Assembly (NCBI GenBank): GCA_012727745.1
Contig: JAAYGJ010000147.1
Span: 1 to 7,312, forward strand
Reading direction: 5' to 3'
Origin: Clostridia bacterium
Lineage (GTDB): Bacteria > Bacillota > DSM-521 > Neomoorellales > Neomoorellaceae
Length of the DNA stretch: 7,312 bases
Shown: positions 1-6,214 of the stretch, one piece after another
Layout of the letters: each line of letters opens with the position of its first letter
Numbering within the stretch: position 1 is the first letter of the stretch
Notes under the pieces: model-generated
What the model was told of the DNA's origin: nothing
The model's database searches: none
What the model saw: the letters and a program-made list of their open reading frames with translations, nothing else
Translations under genes and position numbers: made by a program

Positions 1-4
1 CCAT
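1..4 (-). CDS. Start codon of a downstream gene (partial; perhaps yajC)
   Basis: The last minus-strand bases read ATGG, eight bases after an AAGGATGGTG stretch that could serve as a ribosome binding site. Only four bases of the gene are present, so its identity cannot be read. yajC, encoding a small subunit associated with the Sec translocon, commonly follows tgt in this type of gene order; that is the only basis for the suggestion. Confidence 0.35.
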
Positions 5-57
5 AAATAAAGCACCATCCTTTGATAATAATGATATAGAATTAGTCATTCGACATA

Positions 58-86
58 AATTTAGCTATACCTGCCGTCATTGTTAA
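58..86 (-). promoter_or_regulatory. Possible promoter between tgt and the next gene
   Basis: Minus-strand TTAACA (86-81), overlapping the tgt stop codon, and TAAATT (63-58) are 17 bases apart. They match the sigma-A consensus at 5 of 6 and 4 of 6. The region is AT-rich, so a chance match is quite possible. Confidence 0.28.
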
Positions 87-1195
87 GAATTATACCTGGC
101 GTAAAACTCAGCAGCCATGTCCTCTAGCCGGTTATCAGCGATTGCCTGCCGGATGCGGTGCATCATTTTAAGCAAGAAATAAAGGTTATGGATAGTCGTC
201 AGGCGCAAGCCTAAAATTTCGTTGGCTTTCAGCAGGTGGCGAATATAGGCGCGGCTGTAATGACGGCAGGTATAACAATCGCATTCAGGATCCAAGGGGC
301 CAAAATCCCGGGCATAGGCTGCATTGCGCACTACCAGTTTACCTCTTGTAGTCATCACCGTACCATTACGGGCAATACGGGTCGGCAGAACACAGTCAAA
401 CATATCTACGCCACGCCTTACCCCTTCAATCAGGCAGTCCGGCGAGCCGACTCCCATCAAATAGCGGGGTTTATCTGTCGGTAAATAGGGTTCAATTTCT
501 TCCAAAATAGTATACATTATTTCTTTAGGTTCACCAACACTCAAGCCGCCAATACCATATCCGGGAAAATTGAGGGCAGTAATTTCCCTGGCACTGCGGC
601 GCCGCAGTTCGGGAAATACCCCGCCCTGAATAATACCAAAGACTGCCTGGTCCTTACGCCGGTGAACTTCCAGACAAGCTTCCGCCCAGCGGCTGGTACG
701 TACCACCCCGGCCTCGGTCTCCTCCCAGCTAGCCGGATAAGCGACGCATTCATCAAAAGCCATTGCAATATCAGACCCCAGGGCTTCTTGGACAGCCATT
801 GATTCGGCCGGTCCCATGAAGTGGGAAGAACCGTCCAGGTGGGAACGGAAGGTTACTCCTTCATCGCTGATTTGGCGCAGTTTAGCCAGACTGAATACCT
901 GAAAACCGCCGCTATCAGTAAGAATTGGTTTATGCCAGTTCATAAAAGTATGCAGTCCGCCTGCTTCACGGATAATATCCGCCCCGGGACGGAGATAGAG
1001 GTGATATGTGTTGGAAAGGATAATTTCCGCGCCCAATCCGGCCACTTCTTCCGGGCTCATGGTTTTTACCGTAGCCTGGGTGCCTACTGGCATAAACACC
1101 GGAGTTTCAATAGTGCCGCGGGGTGTTGTCAGGCGTCCCAATCTGGCGCGGCTGTTCTTATCATATTTTAGTACTGTAAAAGTAACCGCAGACAA
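83..1195 (-). CDS. tgt: TGT, queuine/preQ1 tRNA-guanine transglycosylase
   Basis: This enzyme swaps guanine 34 for preQ1 in tRNAs with GUN anticodons (Asp, Asn, His, Tyr), the step before QueA in queuosine synthesis. With the start I favour it has 370 residues, close to the usual 370-380. Visible landmarks are ETPVFMPVGT (30-39), SNTYHLYLRPG (61-71), LTDSGGFQVFSL (92-103) with the general acid/base Asp at 94, FGIIQGG (186-192), GIGGLSVGEP (214-223), GVGSPD (248-253), and MFDCVLPTR (265-273) with the nucleophile Asp at 267. The zinc ligands are CDCYTC (305-310, Cys 305, 307, 310) and His 336. The start is TTG at 1195, nine bases after a strong GGAGG. An in-frame ATG at 1228 would add 11 residues that include that ribosome binding site and has only a weak one of its own. 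The order queA-tgt, often followed by yajC, is common in Firmicutes. Confidence 0.97.
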   Translation of the reverse strand: MSAVTFTVLKYDKNSRARLGRLTTPRGTIETPVFMPVGTQATVKTMSPEEVAGLGAEIILSNTYHLYLRPGADIIREAGGLHTFMNWHKPILTDSGGFQVFSLAKLRQISDEGVTFRSHLDGSSHFMGPAESMAVQEALGSDIAMAFDECVAYPASWEETEAGVVRTSRWAEACLEVHRRKDQAVFGIIQGGVFPELRRRSAREITALNFPGYGIGGLSVGEPKEIMYTILEEIEPYLPTDKPRYLMGVGSPDCLIEGVRRGVDMFDCVLPTRIARNGTVMTTRGKLVVRNAAYARDFGPLDPECDCYTCRHYSRAYIRHLLKANEILGLRLTTIHNLYFLLKMMHRIRQAIADNRLEDMAAEFYARYNS

Positions 1196-1202
1196 TAAAA
1201 TA

Positions 1203-1210
1203 TTCCTCCC
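1203..1210 (-). promoter_or_regulatory. Ribosome binding site deciding the tgt start
   Basis: Minus-strand GGGAGGAA lies seven bases before TTG at 1195. It falls inside the reading frame if the upstream ATG at 1228 is used, so it argues for the shorter protein, whose N-terminus also fits the family better. Confidence 0.75.
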
Positions 1211-1243
1211 TAATTCAGCGTAAAACATATAAGTTTGCCTTAG

Positions 1244-2272
1244 TTAGATGATAAGCATGGCATCGCCGAAACTAAAGAAACGGTAACGTTCCGCTACCGC
1301 AAGCCGGTATGCAGCAAGCACCTTTTCCCGGCCGGCAAAAGCGCTAACCAGCATTAACAAAGTTGAACGGGGCAGGTGAAAATTAGTGATCATCGCGTCA
1401 ACCGCCTTAAAGCGGTGGCCGGGGTAAATAAAAATATCAGTCCAGCCGCTGCCGGGCTGGACAAGGCCGTCAGCCGTACTTACCGTTTCCAGAGTTCTGA
1501 CCACTGTCGTCCCCACAGCTACTATCCTGCCGCCGGCAGCCCGGGCATCATTAATCGCTGCTGCCGCCGCAGCAGTCACTTCATAATATTCAGCGTGCAT
1601 GTGGTGTTCTTCAATGTTTTCTACTTTTACCGGACGAAAAGTCCCCAGTCCCACATGCAATAACAGATAGACAATCTTTATACTCCGCTTATTTAGCCGT
1701 TCCAGCAGCTCAGGGGTAAAATGGAGACCTGCTGTAGGTGCTGCCGCCGAACCTTCCCGGCGGGCGTAGACTGTCTGGTAACGCCGGGAATCAGCCGGTT
1801 TTTCTTTTATATAGGGCGGCAGGGGCATCTCTCCCAGGCGCTCAAGCAAAGTTTCAAAAGGACCCTCCTGGTAAAAAAAACGTAGCATCCTCCCGCCGGA
1901 AGCAGTTGTTGCCAGGGCCCTGGCTTTTAATTCACCCCGCCCGAAATATATCTCTGTGCCTACCGGCACCCGTTTTCCCGGCCTTACCAGGGCTTCCCAT
2001 GTGTCCCGTTCCTGCCGGGTTAACAATAGTACCTCAATCCGGGCTCCGCTTCCAGCCCGCCGCCCCCAAAGCCGGGCCGGGATAACCCGGGTATCGTTAA
2101 GTACCAGCACATCCCCGGGTTTTAAGTAGTCCGGCAGGTCATAAAAGCGCCGGTGTTCCATAAGATCACTATTGCGGTGCAGCACAAAAAGCCGCGAGGC
2201 ATCCCGCGGCTCCACTGCCTTTTGGGCGATTAACTCCTGGGGCAAATCATAGTCAAATTCTGAAATATGCAA
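1244..2272 (-). CDS. queA: QueA, S-adenosylmethionine:tRNA ribosyltransferase-isomerase
   Basis: A 342-residue cytoplasmic enzyme that transfers and isomerises the ribosyl part of S-adenosylmethionine onto preQ1 in tRNA, making epoxyqueuosine, the penultimate form of queuosine. Family blocks are present along the whole length: FDYDLPQELIA (6-16), RDASRL (23-28), LNDTRVIPARL (58-68), GEMPLPPYI (147-155), APTAGLHFT (178-186), LLHVGLGTFRPV (204-215), ITNFHLPRSTLLMLVSAF (295-312) and RFFSFGDAML (331-340). Length is normal (about 340-350). The TTG start gives an N-terminus that lines up with known QueA proteins, and no usable ATG is nearby; AGGTGA-like bases precede it by about nine. It follows a 176-base gap with weak promoter and terminator signals and precedes tgt by 48 bases, so queA and tgt probably share a transcript. 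A run of six alanines (233-238) is the only odd stretch. Confidence 0.98.
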   Translation of the reverse strand: MHISEFDYDLPQELIAQKAVEPRDASRLFVLHRNSDLMEHRRFYDLPDYLKPGDVLVLNDTRVIPARLWGRRAGSGARIEVLLLTRQERDTWEALVRPGKRVPVGTEIYFGRGELKARALATTASGGRMLRFFYQEGPFETLLERLGEMPLPPYIKEKPADSRRYQTVYARREGSAAAPTAGLHFTPELLERLNKRSIKIVYLLLHVGLGTFRPVKVENIEEHHMHAEYYEVTAAAAAAINDARAAGGRIVAVGTTVVRTLETVSTADGLVQPGSGWTDIFIYPGHRFKAVDAMITNFHLPRSTLLMLVSAFAGREKVLAAYRLAVAERYRFFSFGDAMLII

Positions 2273-2336
2273 GTCAACCTGTCACCTGTACCTTTGCTAT
2301 TACTCCGGGGCCACTACCCACCCTGGTCTATCTTTT

Positions 2337-2365
2337 ATACTAATACTTTAATCCCTCGCCAGCAA
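2337..2365 (-). promoter_or_regulatory. Possible sigma-A promoter for queA-tgt
   Basis: Minus-strand TTGCTG (2365-2360) and TAGTAT (2342-2337) are separated by 17 bases, in the only sizeable gap before queA. Matches to TTGACA and TATAAT are 3 of 6 and 4 of 6, so this is weak and rests mainly on spacing, AT-rich surroundings and location. It would leave a leader of about 60 bases before the queA start. Confidence 0.3.
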
Positions 2366-2369
2366 CAAG

Positions 2370-2387
2370 AAGACGTCGGCACGTCTT
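2370..2387. repeat. Perfect inverted repeat (7-bp arms) upstream of queA
   Basis: AAGACGT and ACGTCTT flank a four-base CGGC loop, a perfect hairpin-forming repeat. It follows the T-rich tail of the candidate terminator and sits a few bases upstream of the candidate queA -35 box. It has no T-run after it in the direction of transcription, so it is not a standard terminator; it could be an operator-like site, an added RNA stem, or chance. Confidence 0.5.
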
Positions 2388-2389
2388 AG

Positions 2390-2415
2390 AAAAAATTCAA
2401 AAACCGGCGCGCCAG
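2390..2415 (-). terminator. Possible intrinsic terminator after the SpoIID/LytB gene
   Basis: On the minus strand, 34 bases past the gene's stop, CTGGCGCGCCGG can form a short GC-rich stem of four pairs (one of them G-U) with a CGCG loop, followed at once by TTTTT, GAA and TTTTTT. The T-rich tail is convincing, but the stem is short for a strong terminator, so read-through into queA is possible. Confidence 0.4.
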
Positions 2416-2448
2416 GCAAGCTGCTCAGCTGGAAAAAGCAGGCTAGCA

Positions 2449-3885
2449 TTATTTCAGCGGAGCAATTTTTAAGCGCCCGTCCAAATTGCCCTGGTTATAA
2501 TAGTGTTCAATTATTTGCTGGCAGGTATACCCTTTTTCAGCCATGCCCATAGCCCCCCACTGGCTCATACCAAGGCCGTGGCCGTTACCCCGTCCCTGGA
2601 ATACCACCCGGTCAGAAGCTTTAGCCAGAGTGCGGCTGCCGTTAATTCCTAATACAGTATACTCTCCCCTTGTCCCGTTGGGAGTGCTGCTAACCCCTGC
2701 AGCCCCTAAAACCACCAGCTTATCGAGGCTGGCCTGGCGTTGCTGCCCTGAACCGTCCAGGATATTGACTGCTGACTGCATCTTAACCGTAAACAGGGTG
2801 CTCGGCAGGCCAAAAACAGAGCGAATATTATTATTAGTTACCGACATAAGACCCCTATCTGTATAGATATCCAGGCGTGTAACCCGACCTGAAACCGTTT
2901 CCCCCTGCCCGTCTCGTTTCAAACGGGAAATAACCAGGTCATTAATCCTGGCTACAGGTGGCCGCCCCTGCCCGGCCAGCCAGTTGTTAAGCTTTTCCAG
3001 CAACTCCTGTGGCGTATAACTTACGCTCCAATTATAGTTATAGGCAGGCCAGCCCGTTGAGGACTGGCGAGGATATTCCAGCGCCCACACATCCTCCGGC
3101 GAAGGCACCCCCCGCAGGTATGGTAGAGGAGTACTCCAAACATTTTCACTATCTTCGGTATGCCCCCCTGCATTGGCGTGATAACAGGCGTTTATTAACT
3201 GGCCGTCATAATAAATAACCTGCCCGCGGGTAGCATCTACTGCCTGACGCACCCGCTCAGCGCCAACACCAGCTTCTGCTTCATAGCCGTTATAAACCTG
3301 ATTGCTGGTATTAGCAACAACATCATAAAAACTGTCTGCTTTAATCATGGACAGGGTATAAGTACGGGAAACAATCGCCTGCGCTTTTAAGGCTTCCAAT
3401 CCAGCCGTAGTAACCATTTCCCCGGCAACAACCCCGTAAAGATAATCTTCCAGGTCCAGGATATTTACGACCGCCAACCCGCCTGCTTCCCCATGAATGG
3501 CTAAGCCGCCCCGGTAACGTTTGCCCTGATAATTAAACAGATTCAAGCTATCGCTGTTTACAGCCTGAAGCCGTGACGGACCCCTATAAACAGCGTCAAG
3601 CATTGTCCCTCCCTGTAACAGTTTTAAATTGTTCCCTTCTTTTTTTACTGTCCAGGTTACTCCCGTAATCGCCCGGCTAATCTCCTTACCGCTCTGGGCA
3701 TCGACTATCAGGTATTGCCCTTGTTCAACTCGAAAATCGACCTGGCCCATGTTTTGTCCCAGCAACACCCGGATAGGGGCTGTTGTTTGAGCGCTGGCAA
3801 CTGTCACGGGCATTACTAAACATGACAAGCAAAAGATAACCAGAGTAGCAACTGCCACCCTGCGGCAACTAGTTTTTCTGCGCAA
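2449..3885 (-). CDS. SpoIID/LytB domain protein, secreted cell-wall glycan-cleaving enzyme (putative)
   Basis: A 478-residue exported protein of the SpoIID/LytB family, whose best-known member, SpoIID, is a lytic transglycosylase that cuts peptidoglycan strands lacking stem peptides during engulfment. Residues 1-32 look like a signal peptide: basic RRKTSCRR, a hydrophobic stretch, then a likely cut after ASA (30-32). The domain core includes NILDLEDYLYGVVAGEM (141-157), where E156 matches the family's catalytic Glu, then EALKAQAIVSRTYTL (164-178), CYHANAGGHTEDSENVW (234-250), and the C-terminal GRGNGHGLGMSQWGAMGMAEKGY (431-453). About 180 residues separate the last two blocks. The start is TTG with AGAGGGG just upstream. 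This is probably a paralogue and not the canonical spoIID, which normally lies elsewhere, so I give no symbol. Position after sigI-rsgI hints at shared expression. A role in sporulation as opposed to vegetative wall turnover cannot be decided here. Confidence 0.9.
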   Translation of the reverse strand: MRRKTSCRRVAVATLVIFCLSCLVMPVTVASAQTTAPIRVLLGQNMGQVDFRVEQGQYLIVDAQSGKEISRAITGVTWTVKKEGNNLKLLQGGTMLDAVYRGPSRLQAVNSDSLNLFNYQGKRYRGGLAIHGEAGGLAVVNILDLEDYLYGVVAGEMVTTAGLEALKAQAIVSRTYTLSMIKADSFYDVVANTSNQVYNGYEAEAGVGAERVRQAVDATRGQVIYYDGQLINACYHANAGGHTEDSENVWSTPLPYLRGVPSPEDVWALEYPRQSSTGWPAYNYNWSVSYTPQELLEKLNNWLAGQGRPPVARINDLVISRLKRDGQGETVSGRVTRLDIYTDRGLMSVTNNNIRSVFGLPSTLFTVKMQSAVNILDGSGQQRQASLDKLVVLGAAGVSSTPNGTRGEYTVLGINGSRTLAKASDRVVFQGRGNGHGLGMSQWGAMGMAEKGYTCQQIIEHYYNQGNLDGRLKIAPLK

Positions 3886-3960
3886 GTTTCCCCTCTCCCT
3901 GTCACAAAATATACCGGCTCCTTTTAGCGACGGGTTTTATGATACAAATTGGCAACGGTT

Positions 3961-5199
3961 TTACTTCTTGCCGGTATAATTTTTGTCTTTGCTGCTGCCA
4001 GTCCATTTTTTTGATAGCCAGCCGTTGGCTTTGTCATTATTCTCAATCTTAGCCTTACCCCGTTCCGGCCTCTTCTCGTCGCCGGTATTAGCCGGCCCAG
4101 ACCTTGTTTCCTTCCTTGCTGCCGCAATGGCATTGTTGTTAGCAGGCTGATTACCTTTACCATTGCTATTGTTACGCACTGCTGCACCTTCGTGTGGCAG
4201 TTTAGCCGGCCCGGCCTTACTCCTGGCATCGGTTGACGGTGAAGCATTTGCCTTGTCCTGCTGTTCACCTGGCTCCGTAACAGGAGAAGCTTTGCCGGCA
4301 TTGCCCTTAGCGTGACCATAGGCGTTACCCTGAGGTGCAGAACTATTAGTAACAGCCTTTTGTAATTTTTCCCTTAACTGTTCTTCTTTTTTTAGTAAAT
4401 CTTTTTCTTTTTGCACCTTTTGCCACAGTTGCTGCCAGTCAGCTTTATGCCTGGCCAGCACTCTTGTTGCGCTCTCCCGCTGCAGATCAGCGGCTGACAC
4501 TTCCACGCCCGCAGCCAACGCTTCTAGCAGCAAGCTATATTTACCAGCTGAAAGGCCTGCCTCAATGGCATGCTCCCGTATTTGCGGTTGCACCGCAGCT
4601 GCCTGCACCACAGCCTCAACCTGGGCCTGTTGGAAAATGTCCTGGGCAGCCTGGCTCAATTTGTTTCCCAGCTTGTCAGCCTCTGCCAGGTCATCCTGAG
4701 CAAAATTTGTGGCGGGCGTTACAGTAAGCAACATCGTCCCTTCCTGTTCCGGTAAAAAATAACCCAGGCGCACCGCTTCGCTGGCCAAAATTTCAACTGC
4801 TGTTGTTGCTTTTTCACCTTCAAGGGCTATAGCTTCAAGAAGGTTTTCACCCTCGCTGTTCAATCCCCGGGCTGCAATTACCCGATCCCGGTTATTAACA
4901 GACAGTTCCAGGCTGGGATTAATATCAACATTAATATAATAAAGGGGCTCTGTTACTGCTACCGGATTCAAAACTTGCTGGGCCAGCGGCAAGGATAAAA
5001 GCAGAGCTATAATTATAACCGCAACGCCAGCCAGCGAGCGCGGTATTCTTTTCGGCGGTGGGGGCAACATAATCTCTTCCCCTACCTGCGGCAGTTGGCC
5101 CTTCTGCAATACAATGGTGCGCCATTCTCCCTGGGGGGTTAAAACTGTGACCCTCCTGCCCTGTCTTTCTACCACCACTCCGTAATCAGAACCGATCAC
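3961..5199 (-). CDS. rsgI: Anti-sigma-I factor RsgI family protein, membrane-anchored
   Basis: A 412-residue single-pass membrane protein that should hold SigI inactive at the membrane. Residues 1-48 form the cytoplasmic RsgI N-terminal domain (GVVVERQGRRVTVLTPQGEW). One membrane segment spans about 56-78. Outside it is the family's conserved region with YYINVDINPSLEL (88-99); related RsgI proteins cut themselves between the Asn and Pro, here N94-P95. A second conserved-looking segment is SAGKYSLLLEA (217-227). Residues 253-284 are a charged, coiled-coil-like helix (KVQKEKDLLKKEEQLREK). Residues 285-412 are low-complexity, rich in Asn, Gly, Lys, Ala, Ser and Pro and strongly basic at the end; no carbohydrate-binding module or enzyme domain is visible. 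The start is GTG within GTGA, overlapping the sigI stop, with GGGGGGAGGG upstream. The next gene starts 75 bases on with no clear terminator between. Confidence 0.93.
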   Translation of the reverse strand: MIGSDYGVVVERQGRRVTVLTPQGEWRTIVLQKGQLPQVGEEIMLPPPPKRIPRSLAGVAVIIIALLLSLPLAQQVLNPVAVTEPLYYINVDINPSLELSVNNRDRVIAARGLNSEGENLLEAIALEGEKATTAVEILASEAVRLGYFLPEQEGTMLLTVTPATNFAQDDLAEADKLGNKLSQAAQDIFQQAQVEAVVQAAAVQPQIREHAIEAGLSAGKYSLLLEALAAGVEVSAADLQRESATRVLARHKADWQQLWQKVQKEKDLLKKEEQLREKLQKAVTNSSAPQGNAYGHAKGNAGKASPVTEPGEQQDKANASPSTDARSKAGPAKLPHEGAAVRNNSNGKGNQPANNNAIAAARKETRSGPANTGDEKRPERGKAKIENNDKANGWLSKKWTGSSKDKNYTGKK

Positions 5200-5912
5200 T
5201 TTAACCCTCCCCCCTTCTGGCCGATATAACCTGTCAGATATTCATAATTGCCCATCAACATAACTGCAATCGCGATAATATATTGCCGGTGGCGTTCAAG
5301 GGTCTTGCGGCTGCTTTCTACAGATTTTTCCAGGGCCTTTAAAGGTAGCGCTTTATGGTTCACAAGATATTGCCGGAGTAACGGGTTTTCGACCACCACC
5401 CGGGCAGCTGCCAGCGCCCGGTCACGGGCATCCCGGTGCCGGGGACTGTTTTTAGCAAGCTGGGCAAAAGTAATGCCATAAGCTGCCAGTTCTTTTTGAT
5501 ACCGTTCTATTTCCCGGCGCCGGTCTGCAATTTCATCAATCAGGTTTAACGATTCCTTATCTATCGGCGCGGCAACTCCAGCTGACATTTCTTCTATTGC
5601 CTGTAATGATAGTGTCCCGGCGTGGCGCCGCTCTCGGCGGAAGTAGTCTACCAACCGCCGCCGAATGACAATTTCGGCCAGAGTCAAGAAACTAGAAGCT
5701 CTATCGCTGTTGTAACTGTCAATCGCTTCATTAAACGCCATCAAGCCAACACTTGCTTCATCATCCTCAGACATACTAATATAACGACCGCTTAGGCGGG
5801 AAACCACTGCCATAACAAAAGGAGTAAACCGTCGAATTAACTCCTCCCTGGCCTGTGTATCCCCGCTCCTGGCCTGTTCCAGTAAGCGGTCGGGAGTTGT
5901 TTGCGGCGGCAA
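5196..5912 (-). CDS. sigI: RNA polymerase sigma-I factor
   Basis: A 238-residue alternative sigma factor of the SigI family. The region 2 block is clear: DDEASVGLMAFNEAID (50-65), then SSFLTLAEIVIRRRLVDYFRRE (about 73-94), which covers the core-binding and -10 recognition helices. The C-terminal SigI-specific region follows instead of a standard sigma-70 region 4: SPRHRDAR (156-163), LPLKALEKSVESSRKTLERHRQYIIA (about 189-214) and GNYEYLTGYI (221-230). Length matches the family (about 240-250). The start is TTG, preceded by AGAGGTGA with good spacing; no upstream ATG is available. It overlaps the anti-sigma gene by 4 bases, the classic sigI-rsgI arrangement. In Bacillus subtilis SigI responds to heat and controls cell-wall genes (lytE, mreBH, bcrC); in cellulolytic clostridia it controls cellulosome genes. 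Here the wall-related role seems likelier, because a wall-enzyme-like gene follows and no carbohydrate-binding domain is seen in RsgI. Confidence 0.95.
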   Translation of the reverse strand: MPPQTTPDRLLEQARSGDTQAREELIRRFTPFVMAVVSRLSGRYISMSEDDEASVGLMAFNEAIDSYNSDRASSFLTLAEIVIRRRLVDYFRRERRHAGTLSLQAIEEMSAGVAAPIDKESLNLIDEIADRRREIERYQKELAAYGITFAQLAKNSPRHRDARDRALAAARVVVENPLLRQYLVNHKALPLKALEKSVESSRKTLERHRQYIIAIAVMLMGNYEYLTGYIGQKGGGLK

Positions 5913-5969
5913 AGATGCCTCACCTCTTTATATCTTTCGTAACTCTTTAATGTTTTCTGACCTCCGGGC

Positions 5970-6194
5970 CTAACGCCGCCAGAAAAGATTAAGTATAATC
6001 GTCAGGATAATACTCAACAAAAGAGAAGACAGCAGGGGAAAATAAAAGCTGAAATTACCTTTCTGGAAGTAAATATCACCGGGCAGACGCCCCAGTGGAA
6101 ATATCTTGCCTAGCCCCATAATGAACAGGCCCAGCAGAGCCAGCAAGAAACCGATACCTAAAAGCATCTTGCCGAATAAACTCCAGTCGCCCAT
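5970..6194 (-). CDS. DUF2905 family small membrane protein
   Basis: A 74-residue integral membrane protein with two predicted membrane segments: roughly residues 7-28 (LLGIGFLLALLGLFIMGLG region) and 50-70 (PLLSSLLLSIILTIILNLF). Between them is the signature of the DUF2905 family, GRLPGDI followed by GNFSFYFPL. Family function is unknown; members are about 70 residues and often lie next to ruvB in Firmicutes and other phyla. I chose ATG at 6194 because a good AGAGGTGG Shine-Dalgarno precedes it at proper distance. An in-frame GTG at 6203 (three codons longer) would place that sequence over its own start codon and has only a poor upstream site. It lies 20 bases after ruvB and 57 before sigI. 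The TAG stop and tight spacing suggest co-transcription with ruvB. A direct part in recombination is not shown by the sequence. Confidence 0.9.
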   Translation of the reverse strand: MGDWSLFGKMLLGIGFLLALLGLFIMGLGKIFPLGRLPGDIYFQKGNFSFYFPLLSSLLLSIILTIILNLFWRR

Positions 6195-6199
6195 GCAGT

Positions 6200-6206
6200 C
6201 CACCTC
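6200..6206 (-). promoter_or_regulatory. Ribosome binding site deciding the DUF2905 start
   Basis: On the minus strand the bases read GAGGTGG, with five bases between them and the ATG at 6194. This overlaps the alternative in-frame GTG at 6203-6201, which therefore is probably part of the ribosome binding site and not the initiation codon. Confidence 0.65.
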
Positions 6207-6214
6207 TACTTCTT

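Noticed and set aside
821..1171. Plus-strand open frames, such as the 116-codon frame opposite tgt
   Set aside because: All plus-strand frames lie opposite well-supported genes, show no recognisable protein features and lack convincing ribosome binding sites.
2273..2336. A preQ1 riboswitch before queA
   Set aside because: I looked for the small stem-loop with a C-rich loop and A-rich tail and did not see it; the leader also sits before queA-tgt, not before preQ1 synthesis or transport genes.
3886..3960. A terminator between rsgI and the SpoIID/LytB gene
   Set aside because: A five-base inverted repeat (GGCAA/TTGCC) spans the rsgI stop, but its loop is about 12 bases and it is not followed by a T-run.
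3924..4319. A 131-residue open frame overlapping the RsgI C-terminus in another frame of the same strand
   Set aside because: It has no family resemblance, an odd Arg/Leu/Met-rich composition and no convincing ribosome binding site. The RsgI frame runs unbroken through the region, with the low-complexity tail expected of such proteins. I considered a frameshift joining the two but saw no sign of one.
5936..5939. Minus-strand CGAA upstream of sigI, recalling the -10 element described for sigma-I promoters
   Set aside because: No ACCCCC-like -35 element lies at a suitable distance in the 57-base gap; a four-base match alone is not evidence of autoregulation.
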